Shown here in pieces: positions 26,350 to 35,642 of a DNA stretch of 64,000 nucleotides; position 1 is the stretch's first letter; each line of letters begins with the position of its first letter. The notes under the pieces were generated by a model. It made no database searches. It was given only the letters and a program-made list of their open reading frames with translations, and had not been told where the DNA came from. The stretch is from Halomonas socia (GTDB taxonomy: Bacteria > Pseudomonadota > Gammaproteobacteria > Pseudomonadales > Halomonadaceae). The stretch covers positions 3,844,001 to 3,908,000 of the forward strand of contig NZ_CP048812.1 in assembly GCF_010977575.1 (NCBI RefSeq), read 5' to 3'. The translations under genes were made by a program, and so were the position numbers.

Positions 26350-27486
26350 TCAGGCTGATGGTTTCAAACCCGCCAAGGCGTCGAGAATACGTTGGCACGC
26401 CTTGCCATCCCCATAAGGGTTATGGGCGTAGCTCATCGCGTTGTAAGCATCGGCATCGGTCAGCAGGGTGTGCAGCTCGCCAACGATCCGCTCTACATCG
26501 GTCCCTACCAGCTTGACCGTGCCGGCATCCACCGCTTCCGGGCGCTCGGTGGTATCGCGCATCACCAGTACCGGCTTGCCTAGCGATGGCGCCTCTTCTT
26601 GCACGCCGCCCGAGTCGGTGAGGATCAAGTAGGCACGATTCATCAGGTAGACGAATGGCAGGTAGTCCAGCGGCTCGATCAAGTGCACGTTATCGATATC
26701 CGAAAGCAGGCGATTGACCGGCTCGCGCACGTTGGGGTTGAGGTGCATGGGGTACACCACTTCGGCATCTGGATGTTGTGTGGCGATATCGTGCAGTGCC
26801 TGGCAGATACGCTCGAAACCACCGCCAAAGCTCTCGCGGCGGTGGCCGGTCACCAAAATCAGCTTGCGGTTCGGGTTAAGGAAAGCGAACTGCTCATCGA
26901 ACTGCTGCTTGAGCGCGGTATTCTTCTCTAGCTTGCTGACCACTTCCAGCAGTGCATCGATCACCGTGTTGCCGGTGACTTGCACCTTGGCCGGCGCCAC
27001 GCCCTCTTCCAGCAGGTTCTGCTGGGAGCGCTCGGTCGGCGCAAAATGCAGCTCTGCCAAGGCGCCGGTGAGCTTGCGATTGGCCTCTTCCGGCCAGGGG
27101 GAGTAAAGGTTGCCGGTGCGCAGCCCCGCTTCCACGTGGCCCACGGGGATCTGCTGGTAGTAGGCGGCAAGGGTGGCCGAGAAGGTCGTCGCGGTATCGC
27201 CATGCACCAGAACGATATCCGGCTTCACCTCGGCGAGGACGCTTTTCATGCCCTGCAGAATGGCAGTGGTGACGTCCGTCAGGTCTTGGCCGGGCTTCAT
27301 GATGTTCAAGTCATGATCCGGCGCCAGTTCGAAGAGATCCAACACCTGGTCGAGCATCTCGCGGTGCTGCCCGGTTACGCACACCTGTGCATCGAAGCGC
27401 CTGTCGGCATTGAGCGCAAGCGCCAGGGGCGCCATCTTGATGGCTTCGGGTCGAGTGCCAAAAACGCAGAGTGTCTTGATCGTCAT
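26350..27486 (-). CDS. wecB: UDP-N-acetylglucosamine 2-epimerase (non-hydrolysing)
   Basis: A 378-residue cytoplasmic epimerase interconverting UDP-GlcNAc and UDP-ManNAc. Landmarks are [13 protein letters not shown] at the start, [53 protein letters not shown] and [20 protein letters not shown], all in normal spacing. Full length, intact. It is the first gene of the polysaccharide locus, 58 bp downstream of cysNC and 74 bp before wecC. No convincing terminator separates it from cysNC, so read-through from the sulfate genes is possible. Confidence 0.94.
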   Translation of the reverse strand: MTIKTLCVFGTRPEAIKMAPLALALNADRRFDAQVCVTGQHREMLDQVLDLFELAPDHDLNIMKPGQDLTDVTTAILQGMKSVLAEVKPDIVLVHGDTATTFSATLAAYYQQIPVGHVEAGLRTGNLYSPWPEEANRKLTGALAELHFAPTERSQQNLLEEGVAPAKVQVTGNTVIDALLEVVSKLEKNTALKQQFDEQFAFLNPNRKLILVTGHRRESFGGGFERICQALHDIATQHPDAEVVYPMHLNPNVREPVNRLLSDIDNVHLIEPLDYLPFVYLMNRAYLILTDSGGVQEEAPSLGKPVLVMRDTTERPEAVDAGTVKLVGTDVERIVGELHTLLTDADAYNAMSYAHNPYGDGKACQRILDALAGLKPSA

Positions 27487-27544
27487 ATCAGGTATGTCTT
27501 CGCCTTGAAAAGTAATGTGGTGAGTGATTGCCGTGCCCGTTCGC

Positions 27545-29476
27545 TCAGAGCCGCTTCAGCAGCTTGTCGATGATCTCTTGCTGGCTCAGCTCCGCGGTAT
27601 TGGCGGTGGCTTCAGCCGCACTGGGCACTTCGTAGGGGCTGTTTATCCCGGTGAAGTCCTTGATCTTGCCCTCCCGCGCCTTCTGGTACAGCCCCTTGGG
27701 GTCGCGCTGCTCACAGACGTCCAGCGGGGTGTCGACGTGCACTTCGATGAAGGCCTCGTCGTCGAACAGCGCGCGCACCGCGTCGCGGTCCTTGCGGAAC
27801 GGCGAGATGAAGGCGGTGATGACGATGATGCCGGCTTCAGCAAACAGCCGCGCGACCTCGCCGACACGGCGAATGTTCTCGCCGCGGTCCTCTTCGCCCA
27901 TGCCGAGGTCCTTGCACAGGCCGTGGCGGACGTTGTCGCCGTCCAGTAGCATGGTGTGGTAGCCACGCCGATTGAGTTCGATCTCCAGGGCGTTGGCCAG
28001 GGTCGACTTGCCGGAGCCGGAGAGCCCGGTGAACCAGATGCACTTGCCGGCGTGGCCGTTGAGCTGCTCGCGCATGGCCTGGGTAACGCTGGTGCGGTTC
28101 CAGACGACGTTGGCCTTGCTGTCGTGGGCGCGGTACTCGTAGGGCGTTTCGCTGTCGGTGGGCTGGTGGATCATGCCGGCGCCGACGGTGACGTTGGTCA
28201 GCCGGTCGATAAGGATAAAGCTGCCGGTACCGGGGCTCTTGCGGTAGTCGTCCACCGGCACCGGGGCGGTGAGCTCGACGCTGCAGCGGGCGATGCTGTT
28301 GAGGTCGAGGTGCTCGGCGTGGCGGTGCTCGAGGGTGTTGACGTCGATCTGGTAGTCGATGGCGGTGACCTTGCCGGCCAGGTCGCGGGTGGCGAGCTTG
28401 AGGTCGTAGAGCTTGCCGGGTTCGAGCGCGGTGTCGTGCATCCAGACGATGTCGGCTTCGAAGCCGACGACCAGCGGGACCTCGGCATCGCCGCCCACCA
28501 GCCAGTCGCCGCGGGAGATGTCGATTTCGTCGGCGAGCGTGAGGGTGATGGCCTGGCCGGGATAGGCGACGTCGAGGTCGCCATCGTAGGTGACGAGGCG
28601 CTCGACGCTGCTGGTCTTGCCCGAGGGCAGCGCCTTGACCGTTTGCCCGGGGCGCAGGATGCCGGCGGCCAGGGTGCCGCAGTAGCCGCGGAAGTCGAGG
28701 TTGGGGCGGTTGACGTACTGCACCGGGAAGCGCAGGTCGCTGAGGTTCTGGTCGTGGGTGATCTCGACGCTTTCGAGTAGCTGCAGCAGCGTGGCGCCGG
28801 GGGCGCCGCTGGCGTCGCGGTACCAGGGGGTGTGCTGGCTGGCGTCGACGACGTTGTCGCCATTCAGGGCCGAGAGCGGGATGAAGCGAATGTCTGGAGC
28901 GTGGAGCTTGGCGGCGACCTCCTGGTACTGCGCGACGATCTCGTCGTAGCGCGCCTCGGAGAACTCGACCAGGTCCATCTTGTTGACCGCGATCACCAGG
29001 TGCTGAATGCCCAGCAGGTCGGCGATGAAGCTGTGCCGGCGGGTTTGGGTCTGCACGCCGTAGCGGGCGTCGATCAGGATCACCGCCAGGCTCGCCGTGG
29101 AGGCCCCGGTGGCCATGTTGCGGGTGTACTGCTCGTGGCCCGGGGTGTCGGCGATGATGAACTTGCGCTTGTCGGTGGAGAAGAAGCGATAGGCGACGTC
29201 GATGGTGATGCCCTGCTCGCGCTCCGACTGCAGGCCGTCGACCAGCAGCGCCAGGTCGACGGCGTCGCCGGTGGTGCCGCTGGTCTTGGAGGCCTGGGTG
29301 ATCGCCGCCAGCTGGTCCTCGTAGATCATCTTGGAGTCGTGCAGCAGCCGCCCGATCAGGGTCGACTTGCCGTCGTCGACGCTGCCGCAGGTGATGAAGC
29401 GCAGCAGGTCCTTGTTCTCGTGTTCCTTGAGGTAGGACTCGATATCTTCCGAAATCATCGGAGAGGCGTGGGACAC
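27545..29476 (-). CDS. cysNC: Bifunctional sulfate adenylyltransferase subunit 1 / adenylylsulfate kinase
   Basis: A fusion of about 643 residues. The N-terminal EF-Tu-like GTPase (CysN) has [15 protein letters not shown] (G1), [15 protein letters not shown] (G3) and VNKMD (G4), and drives APS formation with CysD. The C-terminal APS kinase (CysC) has the P-loop [15 protein letters not shown] near residue 470 and the FISPFRKDR segment; it phosphorylates APS to PAPS. I chose the GTG at 29476, with GGAG eight bases upstream; a longer frame to 29611 reads through a 7-bp repeat remnant. The fused form is typical of dedicated PAPS supply for sulfation as well as of cysteine synthesis. cysD lies upstream, separated by the four-helix-bundle gene. 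Confidence 0.94.
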   Translation of the reverse strand: MSHASPMISEDIESYLKEHENKDLLRFITCGSVDDGKSTLIGRLLHDSKMIYEDQLAAITQASKTSGTTGDAVDLALLVDGLQSEREQGITIDVAYRFFSTDKRKFIIADTPGHEQYTRNMATGASTASLAVILIDARYGVQTQTRRHSFIADLLGIQHLVIAVNKMDLVEFSEARYDEIVAQYQEVAAKLHAPDIRFIPLSALNGDNVVDASQHTPWYRDASGAPGATLLQLLESVEITHDQNLSDLRFPVQYVNRPNLDFRGYCGTLAAGILRPGQTVKALPSGKTSSVERLVTYDGDLDVAYPGQAITLTLADEIDISRGDWLVGGDAEVPLVVGFEADIVWMHDTALEPGKLYDLKLATRDLAGKVTAIDYQIDVNTLEHRHAEHLDLNSIARCSVELTAPVPVDDYRKSPGTGSFILIDRLTNVTVGAGMIHQPTDSETPYEYRAHDSKANVVWNRTSVTQAMREQLNGHAGKCIWFTGLSGSGKSTLANALEIELNRRGYHTMLLDGDNVRHGLCKDLGMGEEDRGENIRRVGEVARLFAEAGIIVITAFISPFRKDRDAVRALFDDEAFIEVHVDTPLDVCEQRDPKGLYQKAREGKIKDFTGINSPYEVPSAAEATANTAELSQQEIIDKLLKRL

Positions 29477-29514
29477 AGTCTTTTCTCCATTTGGGTGGGC
29501 GGCACAAGCACTGC

Positions 29515-29537
29515 GAGCCTCGGGCTTCGGGCTACGA
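29515..29537. repeat. Short remnant of the 7-bp repeat array in the cysNC leader
   Basis: GCCTCGGGCTTCGGGCTACG followed by AGC contains both unit types, CGGGCTT and CTACGAG (the reverse of CTCGTAG), that make up the long arrays at 29944-30084 and 33034-33268. The four-helix-bundle gene at 29568-29921 thus has heptamer repeats on both sides. Confidence 0.6.
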
Positions 29538-29567
29538 GCAGGCCGTGCTCGCCTCTTAATCTGGTGG

Positions 29568-29921
29568 CTACATCTGGGGTTGTTTAGTGAGTGCTTTGAG
29601 CAATGAACCAAGCATACGTGACAGCGTCATCGCTTCCTGTCGCCATCTCAGGCCAACGTCCTCGGAGATATAGCCGACTTCGATGGCAATAAGCGCCTGA
29701 GTTGCAAACTCACCACACGAGCCTTTTGCAATCGACACAAACCGAAATTTTTCTTTCTCAGTGAAGCGTTCGAAGCCCTCGGCAATGTTGCTGGGAATTG
29801 AAAGTGCCGACCGTGTAATTTGATCCTTGAAGCCAAAGTCACGCAGATCTTTGAGTTCACGATAGACGTCGACACTAAGCTGCTTGCTGCGCTGCCAAAC
29901 TTCCATTTGCTCATGTCGCAT
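29568..29921 (-). CDS. Four-helix-bundle protein (S23 / rRNA intervening-sequence family)
   Basis: A small cytoplasmic protein of 117 residues. [19 protein letters not shown], the [18 protein letters not shown] segment and [15 protein letters not shown] are the diagnostic blocks of the family first seen in 23S rRNA intervening sequences, which also includes the Avd accessory protein of diversity-generating retroelements. No reverse transcriptase is nearby. The ATG at 29921 has a strong GGAGG five bases upstream. The gene lies between cysD and cysNC, which are normally adjacent, and is bounded by 7-bp repeats, so it looks like an inserted cassette. Its function in free-standing form is unknown. 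Confidence 0.82.
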   Translation of the reverse strand: MRHEQMEVWQRSKQLSVDVYRELKDLRDFGFKDQITRSALSIPSNIAEGFERFTEKEKFRFVSIAKGSCGEFATQALIAIEVGYISEDVGLRWRQEAMTLSRMLGSLLKALTKQPQM

Positions 29922-29943
29922 CAAGACCTCCTTGTCTGTTCGG

Positions 29944-30084
29944 CTTTGGGCTCGTAGCTCGTAGCCCGTAGCTCGTGGCCCGTAGCCCGTAGCCCGTAGC
30001 CCGTAGCTCGTAGCTCGTAGCCCGTAGCTCGTAGCCCGTAGCTCGTGGCCCGTGGCCCGTAGCCCGTAGCCCGTAGCCCGTAGC
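29944..30084. repeat. Tandem 7-bp repeat array (CTCGTAG / CCCGTAG)
   Basis: About 20 head-to-tail heptamers, mostly CCCGTAG and CTCGTAG with a few CTCGTGG or CCCGTGG variants. It starts directly after the cysD stop codon and ends shortly before the four-helix-bundle start. It has no spacers and no longer period, so it is a microsatellite-type array, not CRISPR. Confidence 0.92.
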
Positions 30085-31002
30085 TCAAAAATATCCCTCG
30101 CGCTTCTTCTTCTCCATGGAGCCCGCCTGGTCGTGGTCGATGGCGCGGCCGCTACGCTCGGAGGTCTTGGTCAGCAGCATCTCCTGGATGATCTCGGGCA
30201 GGGTCGCGGCCGTGGACTCCACCGCCCCGGTCAGCGGGTAGCAGCCCAGGGTACGGAAGCGCACCCACTTCTCTTCGGGGACTTCGCCTTCCTCCAGCGG
30301 CAGGCGCTCGTCGTCGACCATGATCTGCATGCCGTCGCGCTCCACCACCGGGCGCGGCGCGGCGTAGTAGAGCGGCACGATGGGGATCTGCTCGAGGTAG
30401 ATGTACTGCCAGATGTCCAGCTCGGTCCAGTTGGAGAGCGGGAAGACGCGGATCGATTCGCCCTTGTTGACCTTGGCGTTGTAGATGCTCCACAGCTCGG
30501 GGCGCTGGTTCTTGGGGTCCCAGCGGTGGTACTTGTCGCGGAACGAGTAGACCCGCTCCTTGGCGCGGCTGGCCTCTTCGTCGCGGCGCGCGCCGCCGAA
30601 GGCGGCATCGAAGCCGTGCTCGGTGAGCGCCTGCTTGAGCGCCTGGGTCTTCATCACGTCGGTGTACTTGGCGCTGCCGTGGTCGAAGGGGTTGATGTTG
30701 GCCGCGCGCCCCTCCTCGTTGGTATGCACGATCAGCTCCATGCCCGCCTCCGCCGCCATGCGGTTGCGAAAGGCGATCATCTCCTTGAACTTCCAGGTGG
30801 TGTCGACGTGCATCAGCGGAAACGGCGGCGTGCCGGGGTAGAAGGCCTTGCGCGCCAGGTGCAGCATCACCGAGGAGTCCTTGCCGATGGAGTACATCAT
30901 CACCGGGTTGCGGAACTCGGCGGCCACCTCGCGGATGATGTGGATCGACTCCGCCTCGAGCTGCTTGAGGTGGGTCTGGCGTTCGGGGGTGATTTCAGGC
31001 AT
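30085..31002 (-). CDS. cysD: Sulfate adenylyltransferase subunit 2
   Basis: A 305-residue PP-loop ATP pyrophosphatase, the catalytic half of ATP sulfurylase, which makes APS from sulfate and ATP with CysN. The PP-loop [20 protein letters not shown] is near residue 40; [12 protein letters not shown], the [20 protein letters not shown] segment and [13 protein letters not shown] follow. The C-terminus KKKREGYF is the standard family end. The stop codon abuts the 7-bp repeat array. Upstream, 31003-31147 is a short AT-rich stretch that should hold the promoter of the sulfate activation genes, though I see no clear box. Confidence 0.95.
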   Translation of the reverse strand: MPEITPERQTHLKQLEAESIHIIREVAAEFRNPVMMYSIGKDSSVMLHLARKAFYPGTPPFPLMHVDTTWKFKEMIAFRNRMAAEAGMELIVHTNEEGRAANINPFDHGSAKYTDVMKTQALKQALTEHGFDAAFGGARRDEEASRAKERVYSFRDKYHRWDPKNQRPELWSIYNAKVNKGESIRVFPLSNWTELDIWQYIYLEQIPIVPLYYAAPRPVVERDGMQIMVDDERLPLEEGEVPEEKWVRFRTLGCYPLTGAVESTAATLPEIIQEMLLTKTSERSGRAIDHDQAGSMEKKKREGYF

Positions 31003-31147
31003 CGCGTGTCCGTGTAAGTTCGGGGTTTGATATAGATGAAAGCTGGAAGAGTTAAGAGTTAAGAAAAGACAGTCTTAAAGCGACGAAGAAATCAACTGAT
31101 AGGTTGCCAATGGTGTAGAACGGAAGACTAAGGTGTAGATTCGAGAT

Positions 31148-31528
31148 TCATGGCGATGCTCCACTTTGATCGAGAGATTGAAGCACCTCGTCGACTTGAA
31201 CCTCAAGCATGGGCAAATCTCTCTCCACGGTCTTCCAAACCACATCTAGATCGACCTTGAAATACCCATGCGCCAGCGCATTTCGTGTGCCATAAGCAGC
31301 TTTGAGGGGAAATTCCGGATGCTCCGCGGAAAAGTCAGGAAAGTTGCGCTGGATATTACCTGCTGCCTCACCGATAACCTTCATATTGCGGATCACCGCA
31401 TCCTGCTTTTCTTCATTCGTGAGAAATGCAGCATGGTCAACGTCTATGAGGTAGCGCCGAATTCGATCTATGGCCTGCTGAATATGCTCGAGGTAGTCTC
31501 TCAAGGCCAATTCATCACGGCGACTCAT
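31148..31528 (-). CDS. hepT: HepT-like HEPN ribonuclease toxin
   Basis: A 126-residue HEPN-domain protein (formerly DUF86). The active-site motif RNALAHGY (R-x4-H-x-Y) is near residue 83, preceded by EAAGNIQRNFPD, as in HepT toxins that cleave RNA and are silenced by AMPylation of the motif tyrosine. It overlaps the nucleotidyltransferase gene as ATGA (31525-31528), the standard MntA-HepT arrangement. One of three such pairs in the window. Confidence 0.88.
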   Translation of the reverse strand: MSRRDELALRDYLEHIQQAIDRIRRYLIDVDHAAFLTNEEKQDAVIRNMKVIGEAAGNIQRNFPDFSAEHPEFPLKAAYGTRNALAHGYFKVDLDVVWKTVERDLPMLEVQVDEVLQSLDQSGASP

Positions 31529-31815
31529 ACTGCTCGAGCCTCATTCAGCACTTCCAGTTTCCACCTGTCAGGTAATGCACCAGGAGTCAGCACATCGACC
31601 TCCACATCAAGGAGTTCCGTCAGCTCTGCACGGATAGCCCCCACATCAAAGAGTGATGTCTCCTGAGTGGTGTCGATGAGGATGTCCAAATCGCTTCCAT
31701 CCGTGTCCTGACCATGAAGCACAGAGCCAAATATACGGGGATTTGTGGCATGATGCCGTTCCACGACCTGCCGGATGGCTTCACGATGCTTCTGATATGC
31801 AATAGATGGCTTCAT
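31525..31815 (-). CDS. mntA: MntA-like minimal nucleotidyltransferase antitoxin
   Basis: About 96 residues. IFGSVLHGQDTDGSDLDILI carries the GSx10DxD active site of MNT-type nucleotidyltransferases. In characterised MntA-HepT systems this enzyme adds AMP to the HEPN toxin and so inactivates it. The start MKPSIAYQ at 31815 is preferred to an upstream in-frame start at 31872, which would overlap the antitoxin-like gene. Coupled to hepT by a 4-bp overlap. Confidence 0.86.
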   Translation of the reverse strand: MKPSIAYQKHREAIRQVVERHHATNPRIFGSVLHGQDTDGSDLDILIDTTQETSLFDVGAIRAELTELLDVEVDVLTPGALPDRWKLEVLNEARAV

Positions 31816-31865
31816 GCGCCCCCCGTTGCCACTTGAAACGTCAAGAACAAACCAGGACATTGAGG

Positions 31866-32114
31866 TCAACAAATATCACGACTTGCCTCGTTGGCGACGG
31901 CATCGATATCGATACTCTTATCGACAGTGGGCAGGTGCTTCCTGTTCGCCTTGATGTGCTCAAACTCTTCGAATGAGCTGCTCACCTGTTCCCCAAGAGC
32001 AACATCATCTTCTACCAGGATAATGACTTTGGCGTGTTTATTGGCCAGCTTTTCGTAGTCTTTTAATTCCAGGTATCTACTGGTGATATCAGTTTCAAAC
32101 CCTATAGCGTACAT
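31866..32114 (-). CDS. Small antitoxin-like protein, partner not seen
   Basis: An 82-residue soluble protein beginning MYAIGFETDITSRYLELKDY, then HAKVIILVEDD. This resembles the short N-terminal beta-hairpin module of small antitoxins that precede PIN-domain toxins (IGFET...I.IP..Y....KVIIL pattern). No PIN or RelE gene follows; the next gene is mntA. It may be an orphan antitoxin or one that has lost its toxin. The family call rests on pattern only. Confidence 0.55.
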   Translation of the reverse strand: MYAIGFETDITSRYLELKDYEKLANKHAKVIILVEDDVALGEQVSSSFEEFEHIKANRKHLPTVDKSIDIDAVANEASRDIC

Positions 32115-32191
32115 AACACCACCTCTATCTATATCGAATGCAACCAGTCTTTAGATTACCCTATCTGTAACAGGGACTAAAGAAAATGGTA

Positions 32192-33019
32192 TTAGGCGCG
32201 TAGCGCAGCGCTCAAGGCTTGCGTCCAACGCGCATCGCGCTGCCCGCAGACGATGAAGAACGGGTTGAGCACACTCTCCTGCTGGTTGCAGCGCAGCGGC
32301 TCGAGGGTTTCGACGTTGAGCACTTCGCCGCCGGCGGCGGTGACCACGGCCTGGGCGGCGGCGGTGTCCCATTCGCTGGTGGGGGCCAGGCGCGGGTAGA
32401 GGTCGGCGTTGCCTTCGGCCACCAGGCAGAGCTTGAGCGAGCTGCCCATGGAGACGCACTCATGGGCGGGCAGACCGGCACGGAAGGCCTCGAAGGTCTC
32501 GGCGCCGTGGCGGCGGCTGCCCACCACCTTCCAGGGGGCGACCTCGGGGTCGGGCAGTTCGCGTACCTGTATGTTGGCGTAGATACCCTGGGCGATCTTG
32601 AAGGCCTCGCCCCCTACCTGGCCCACCCAGGTGGTTTGCAGTACCGGCGCATGGACGATGCCGAATACCGGCACGCCGTCTTCGATTAGTGCCACGTTGA
32701 GGGTGAATTCGCCGTTCTTGCTAACGAACTCCTTGGTGCCGTCCAGCGGGTCGATCAACCAGTAGCGCTGCCAGGCCTGACGGGTGGCGTAGGGGATCTC
32801 GGCAGACTCCTCGGAGAGCACCGGCACCTCGGGGGTGAGGTCTTCCAGGAGTGCCACCAGCGCGTGGTGCGAGGCCATGTCAGCCTCGGTCAGCGGACTC
32901 TGGTCGTCCTTGGTCTCGACGGTAAAGTCGCGGGCATAGATGGCCATGACCTCACGCCCGGCGGCGTGGATGCCTTCGATCAGGCGGGCGCGGTGTTCGT
33001 TCGATACAAAAGCGGTCAA
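32192..33019 (-). CDS. cysQ: 3'(2'),5'-bisphosphate nucleotidase
   Basis: A 275-residue inositol-monophosphatase-fold enzyme that hydrolyses PAP to AMP, removing the product of sulfotransferases and PAPS reductase. Metal-site motifs are DDQSPLTEADMASH, VLSEESAEIP, WLIDPLDGTKEFVSKNGEFT, and SEWDTAAAQAVV (catalytic Asp in WDTAA). Intact and of normal length. It belongs to the sulfate block with cysD/cysNC and the SLC13 permease, separated from the latter by a 7-bp repeat array. PAP removal matters most in cells that actively sulfate a product, which fits the neighbouring glycan locus. Confidence 0.94.
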   Translation of the reverse strand: MTAFVSNEHRARLIEGIHAAGREVMAIYARDFTVETKDDQSPLTEADMASHHALVALLEDLTPEVPVLSEESAEIPYATRQAWQRYWLIDPLDGTKEFVSKNGEFTLNVALIEDGVPVFGIVHAPVLQTTWVGQVGGEAFKIAQGIYANIQVRELPDPEVAPWKVVGSRRHGAETFEAFRAGLPAHECVSMGSSLKLCLVAEGNADLYPRLAPTSEWDTAAAQAVVTAAGGEVLNVETLEPLRCNQQESVLNPFFIVCGQRDARWTQALSAALRA

Positions 33020-33033
33020 GGAAGCGGCTCCTT

Positions 33034-33268
33034 AGGTTCGGGCTTCGGGCTTCGGGCTTCGGGCTTCGGGCTTCGGGCTTCGGGCTTCGGGCTTCGGGCT
33101 TCGGGCTTCGGGCTTCGGGCTTCGGGCTTCGGGCTTCGGGCTTCGGGCTTCGGGCTTCGGGCTTCGGGCTTCGGGCTTCGGGCTTCGGGCTTCGGGCTTC
33201 GGGCTTCGGGCTTCGGGCTTCGGGCTTCGGGCTTCGGGCTTCGGGCTCGTAGCTCGTAGCTCGTAGCT
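33034..33268. repeat. Tandem 7-bp repeat array (TTCGGGC x ~30, then CGTAGCT x3)
   Basis: About 30 perfect copies of TTCGGGC (33037-33247) followed by three CGTAGCT units that run into the stop codon of the SLC13 permease (33267-33269). It fills the whole gap between that gene and cysQ. Array length is likely to vary between isolates and to be a weak point of assembly. Confidence 0.95.
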
Positions 33269-35033
33269 AAAACCCCCACACCAGGGGAATCAGCCCCACG
33301 GCGGTGGCGCCAACGATAAGGCTGAGCGGCGCGCCGAGGCGCAGGTAGTCGGTAAAGCGATAGCCGCCGGGGCCGAGCACCATAAGGTTGGTCTGGTAGC
33401 CCAGCGGGGTCATGAAGCTGGCCGAGGCGGCGAACATGATGGCGATGACGAACGGCATGAAGCTGACGCCGAGCTGCTCGGCCACCGCTACGGCGATGGG
33501 GAACATCAGCACCGCGGCGGCGTTGTTGGTGATCAGCTCGGTGAAGATCACGGTCATCACGTAGACCAGCGCCAGCGCGGCCCAGGGGGCCAGGTCGTCG
33601 ATCAACAGCAGCCACTGGGCGACCTGGGCGGCGGCGCCGGTGGTGGTCATGGCGGCGCCCAGGGCAAAGGAGGCGGCGATGACCACTAGCACCGAGAGGT
33701 CGACGTAGCGGCGCGCCTTGCTGGCGGTGATGCAGCGGGTGGCGAGCATGGCGCCGCCGGCCAGCAGTGCGGCCTCGAGGATACTGAGCAGGCCGGTGGC
33801 GCTGGTAATCACCATGCCGGCGAGAATCCCCAGTGCCAGCGGCGCCTTGCGAAAGTCCGGCGGCGTGGAGTCGTTGAGGGCACTGACCAGCAGGAAGTCC
33901 TTGCGGTAGCGGTATTGGTCGACGAAGTCCTGGGTGGTCTCGAGCAGCAGGGTGTCGCCCACCTGTAGCGTAATCGCCCCGAGCTTGCCGGGGATGCGCT
34001 TGCCGTGGCGGGAGATCGAGATGATTACCGCCTGGTAACGCGAGCGAAAGCGCGAGGCCTTGACGGTCTGCCCAAGGCCGCCGAAGTCGGGGCCGATCAC
34101 CGCTTCCACCAGGCAGCGCTTGTGGTGGGCAATATCGAGCTTGTGCACGTCGCCGCTGGCGGGCTGCAGGCCATTGATGCGGCGCAGCTCGCGGGCACAC
34201 TCCGGTGCGCCGATGAAGATCAGGATATCGCCGGCCATCAGTTCGGTTTCCGGGGGTACCGCGGTGAGCAGCCGGCCGTGGCGTTCGATATCGGCCAGGT
34301 AGCCGTGGGTCAGGCTGCGCAGGCCGGCGTCGGCAATGGTCTTGCCTGCCAGCGGCCCCTTGTCGGCGACTATCACCTCTACCGCGTATTCACGCGCCTG
34401 CTCCAACTGCTCTAGTGCGCCTTGGCGGTCGGGCAGCAGGCGGTCGGCGAACAGGTAGAGAAAGGTGCCGCCCACCAGCACCAGCGGCACGCCGACCCAG
34501 GCCAGCGAGAACATCGAGAGGCCAATGCCCTTCTGGCTCTGCAGCAGGCCATCCACCACCAGGTTGGTGCTGGTGCCGATCAGCGTACAGGTGCCGCCAA
34601 TGATGGCGGCATAGCTGAGCGGCAGCAGCAGCTTGGAGGGCGGCAGCTTGAGGCGTGCGGCCCACTCCTGGATGGCGGGGATGAACATCGCCACCACGGT
34701 GGTGTTGTTCATGAAGGCACTAAGACCCGCGGTAGGCAGCAATACCCGCAGCTGGGCCTGGCGCAGCCGGGTGGGCTGGCCCAGCAGCTTGTGGGCAATC
34801 CATTGGATGGCGCCGGTCTCCTTGAGGCCGGCGGCAAGCACGTAGAGCACCGCGATGGTCATCACCCCGGGGTTGGAGAACCCCACCAGGGCCTCCCCGG
34901 GGGTGAGAATGCCGCTGACGATGAGAAAGCCCATGGCGCCCATCAGGATGATATCGGGGGCGATGCGCGTTAAGGCCAAGGTACCGAGCACCGCCACTAC
35001 CGTGGCGAGGGTGATGACTGCAGCAATATCCAT
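33267..35033 (-). CDS. SLC13/DASS-family anion permease with two RCK_C (TrkA-C) domains
   Basis: A 588-residue inner-membrane transporter. Two half-sets of hydrophobic helices flank a soluble middle (residues ~205-390) with two TrkA-C-like domains, seen in [20 protein letters not shown] and [18 protein letters not shown]. Transport signatures are [15 protein letters not shown] (SNT-like motif, first half), [11 protein letters not shown], and [16 protein letters not shown] plus [16 protein letters not shown] in the second half. This architecture is typical of sulfate permeases near cys genes, so sulfate is the likely substrate; substrate choice is inferred from context. It lies upstream of cysQ in the same direction. 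Confidence 0.87.
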   Translation of the reverse strand: MDIAAVITLATVVAVLGTLALTRIAPDIILMGAMGFLIVSGILTPGEALVGFSNPGVMTIAVLYVLAAGLKETGAIQWIAHKLLGQPTRLRQAQLRVLLPTAGLSAFMNNTTVVAMFIPAIQEWAARLKLPPSKLLLPLSYAAIIGGTCTLIGTSTNLVVDGLLQSQKGIGLSMFSLAWVGVPLVLVGGTFLYLFADRLLPDRQGALEQLEQAREYAVEVIVADKGPLAGKTIADAGLRSLTHGYLADIERHGRLLTAVPPETELMAGDILIFIGAPECARELRRINGLQPASGDVHKLDIAHHKRCLVEAVIGPDFGGLGQTVKASRFRSRYQAVIISISRHGKRIPGKLGAITLQVGDTLLLETTQDFVDQYRYRKDFLLVSALNDSTPPDFRKAPLALGILAGMVITSATGLLSILEAALLAGGAMLATRCITASKARRYVDLSVLVVIAASFALGAAMTTTGAAAQVAQWLLLIDDLAPWAALALVYVMTVIFTELITNNAAAVLMFPIAVAVAEQLGVSFMPFVIAIMFAASASFMTPLGYQTNLMVLGPGGYRFTDYLRLGAPLSLIVGATAVGLIPLVWGF

Positions 35034-35086
35034 TTAGTGAGTCGCCATGCGGTCTGTCACGTCCTGATGTAGGCAGGTGGTGTTGG

Positions 35087-35171
35087 ACTTTGGGCAGCGC
35101 TGCGCGCTGCAATCGCGAATGAATTCGCTCCCACACTGGGGGTAGTGCCCTTGGCAAATGTGGGAGTAACT
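35087..35171. repeat. REP-type palindromic element
   Basis: Contains GCGCGCTGC, then GCGAATGAATTCGC (6-bp stem) with the tail TCCCACA, and, in inverse order, TGTGGGAG. It starts the family of dispersed elements seen again at 35972, 38592, 39903, 41087, 50876, 52672 and 60215. It directly follows the stop of the HepT-like gene at 35172. Confidence 0.8.
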
Positions 35172-35642
35172 CTAGATTCCTCGACGCTGCACATCGGCAA
35201 GCATGGCGTTGGCAAAGGCGATCAGAGTCTCTTCATAGTCGTGGGCGGTGTTGAGCGCATCGGCCAGCACGTCAGCAGATTCGATGTATTCGTGAATCAT
35301 CTGATTGCGAATCTGGCGAATGTAGAGCCATTGGTCGGCGGATGCCAGCACGCCTAATTTCTCGGCACGGTCCAGATTATCGACAACGGCGCCGGTTTTC
35401 TCGCCCAGGGCGCGCAGCCACAGCGGCAGGAGTTTGTCACCGGTCGTGTCCTGCAAGCGGCAAAAGCGGCTGGTGTAGGCTTCCACTCGTTCTGCCTGCA
35501 CCTCATTCTCCCCCAGCTTGGCGGCTCGTTCGCGGGTCATTGGCGAACCAAAGACATTACCTGACGAGTAGCGCAGGTGGTGAATCTCCCGCTCTACGAC
35601 ACGGCGCAGGAAGCGCAAGCGTTCGGAAAGGTTGTCATTCAT
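35172..35642 (-). CDS. HepT-like HEPN protein
   Basis: A 156-residue helical protein with QIRNQMIHEYI near residue 112, the R-x4-H-x-Y motif of HEPN ribonucleases. It is a little longer than the first HepT at 31148 and not closely similar outside the motif. Its ATG overlaps the upstream nucleotidyltransferase stop as ATGA (35639-35642). Probably the toxin of a second MntA-HepT pair; its 3' end lies against a REP element. Confidence 0.82.
   Translation of the reverse strand: MNDNLSERLRFLRRVVEREIHHLRYSSGNVFGSPMTRERAAKLGENEVQAERVEAYTSRFCRLQDTTGDKLLPLWLRALGEKTGAVVDNLDRAEKLGVLASADQWLYIRQIRNQMIHEYIESADVLADALNTAHDYEETLIAFANAMLADVQRRGI

Noticed and set aside
27837-29507. 556-codon minus-strand frame
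   Set aside because: It overlaps cysNC in another frame and translates to Arg/Pro/His-rich sequence; a shadow.
29568-29921. Diversity-generating retroelement, suggested by the Avd-like four-helix bundle
   Set aside because: No reverse transcriptase, template repeat or variable repeat is nearby; the 7-bp arrays are not template/variable repeats.
33034-33268. CRISPR array
   Set aside because: The repeats are 7 bp with no spacers and no cas genes are present.
33016-34200. Open frames through the 7-bp array giving a repeated SPKPEAR or SGFGLRA peptide
   Set aside because: The heptamer keeps all frames open, so the length is an artefact; the array lies between two solid genes.
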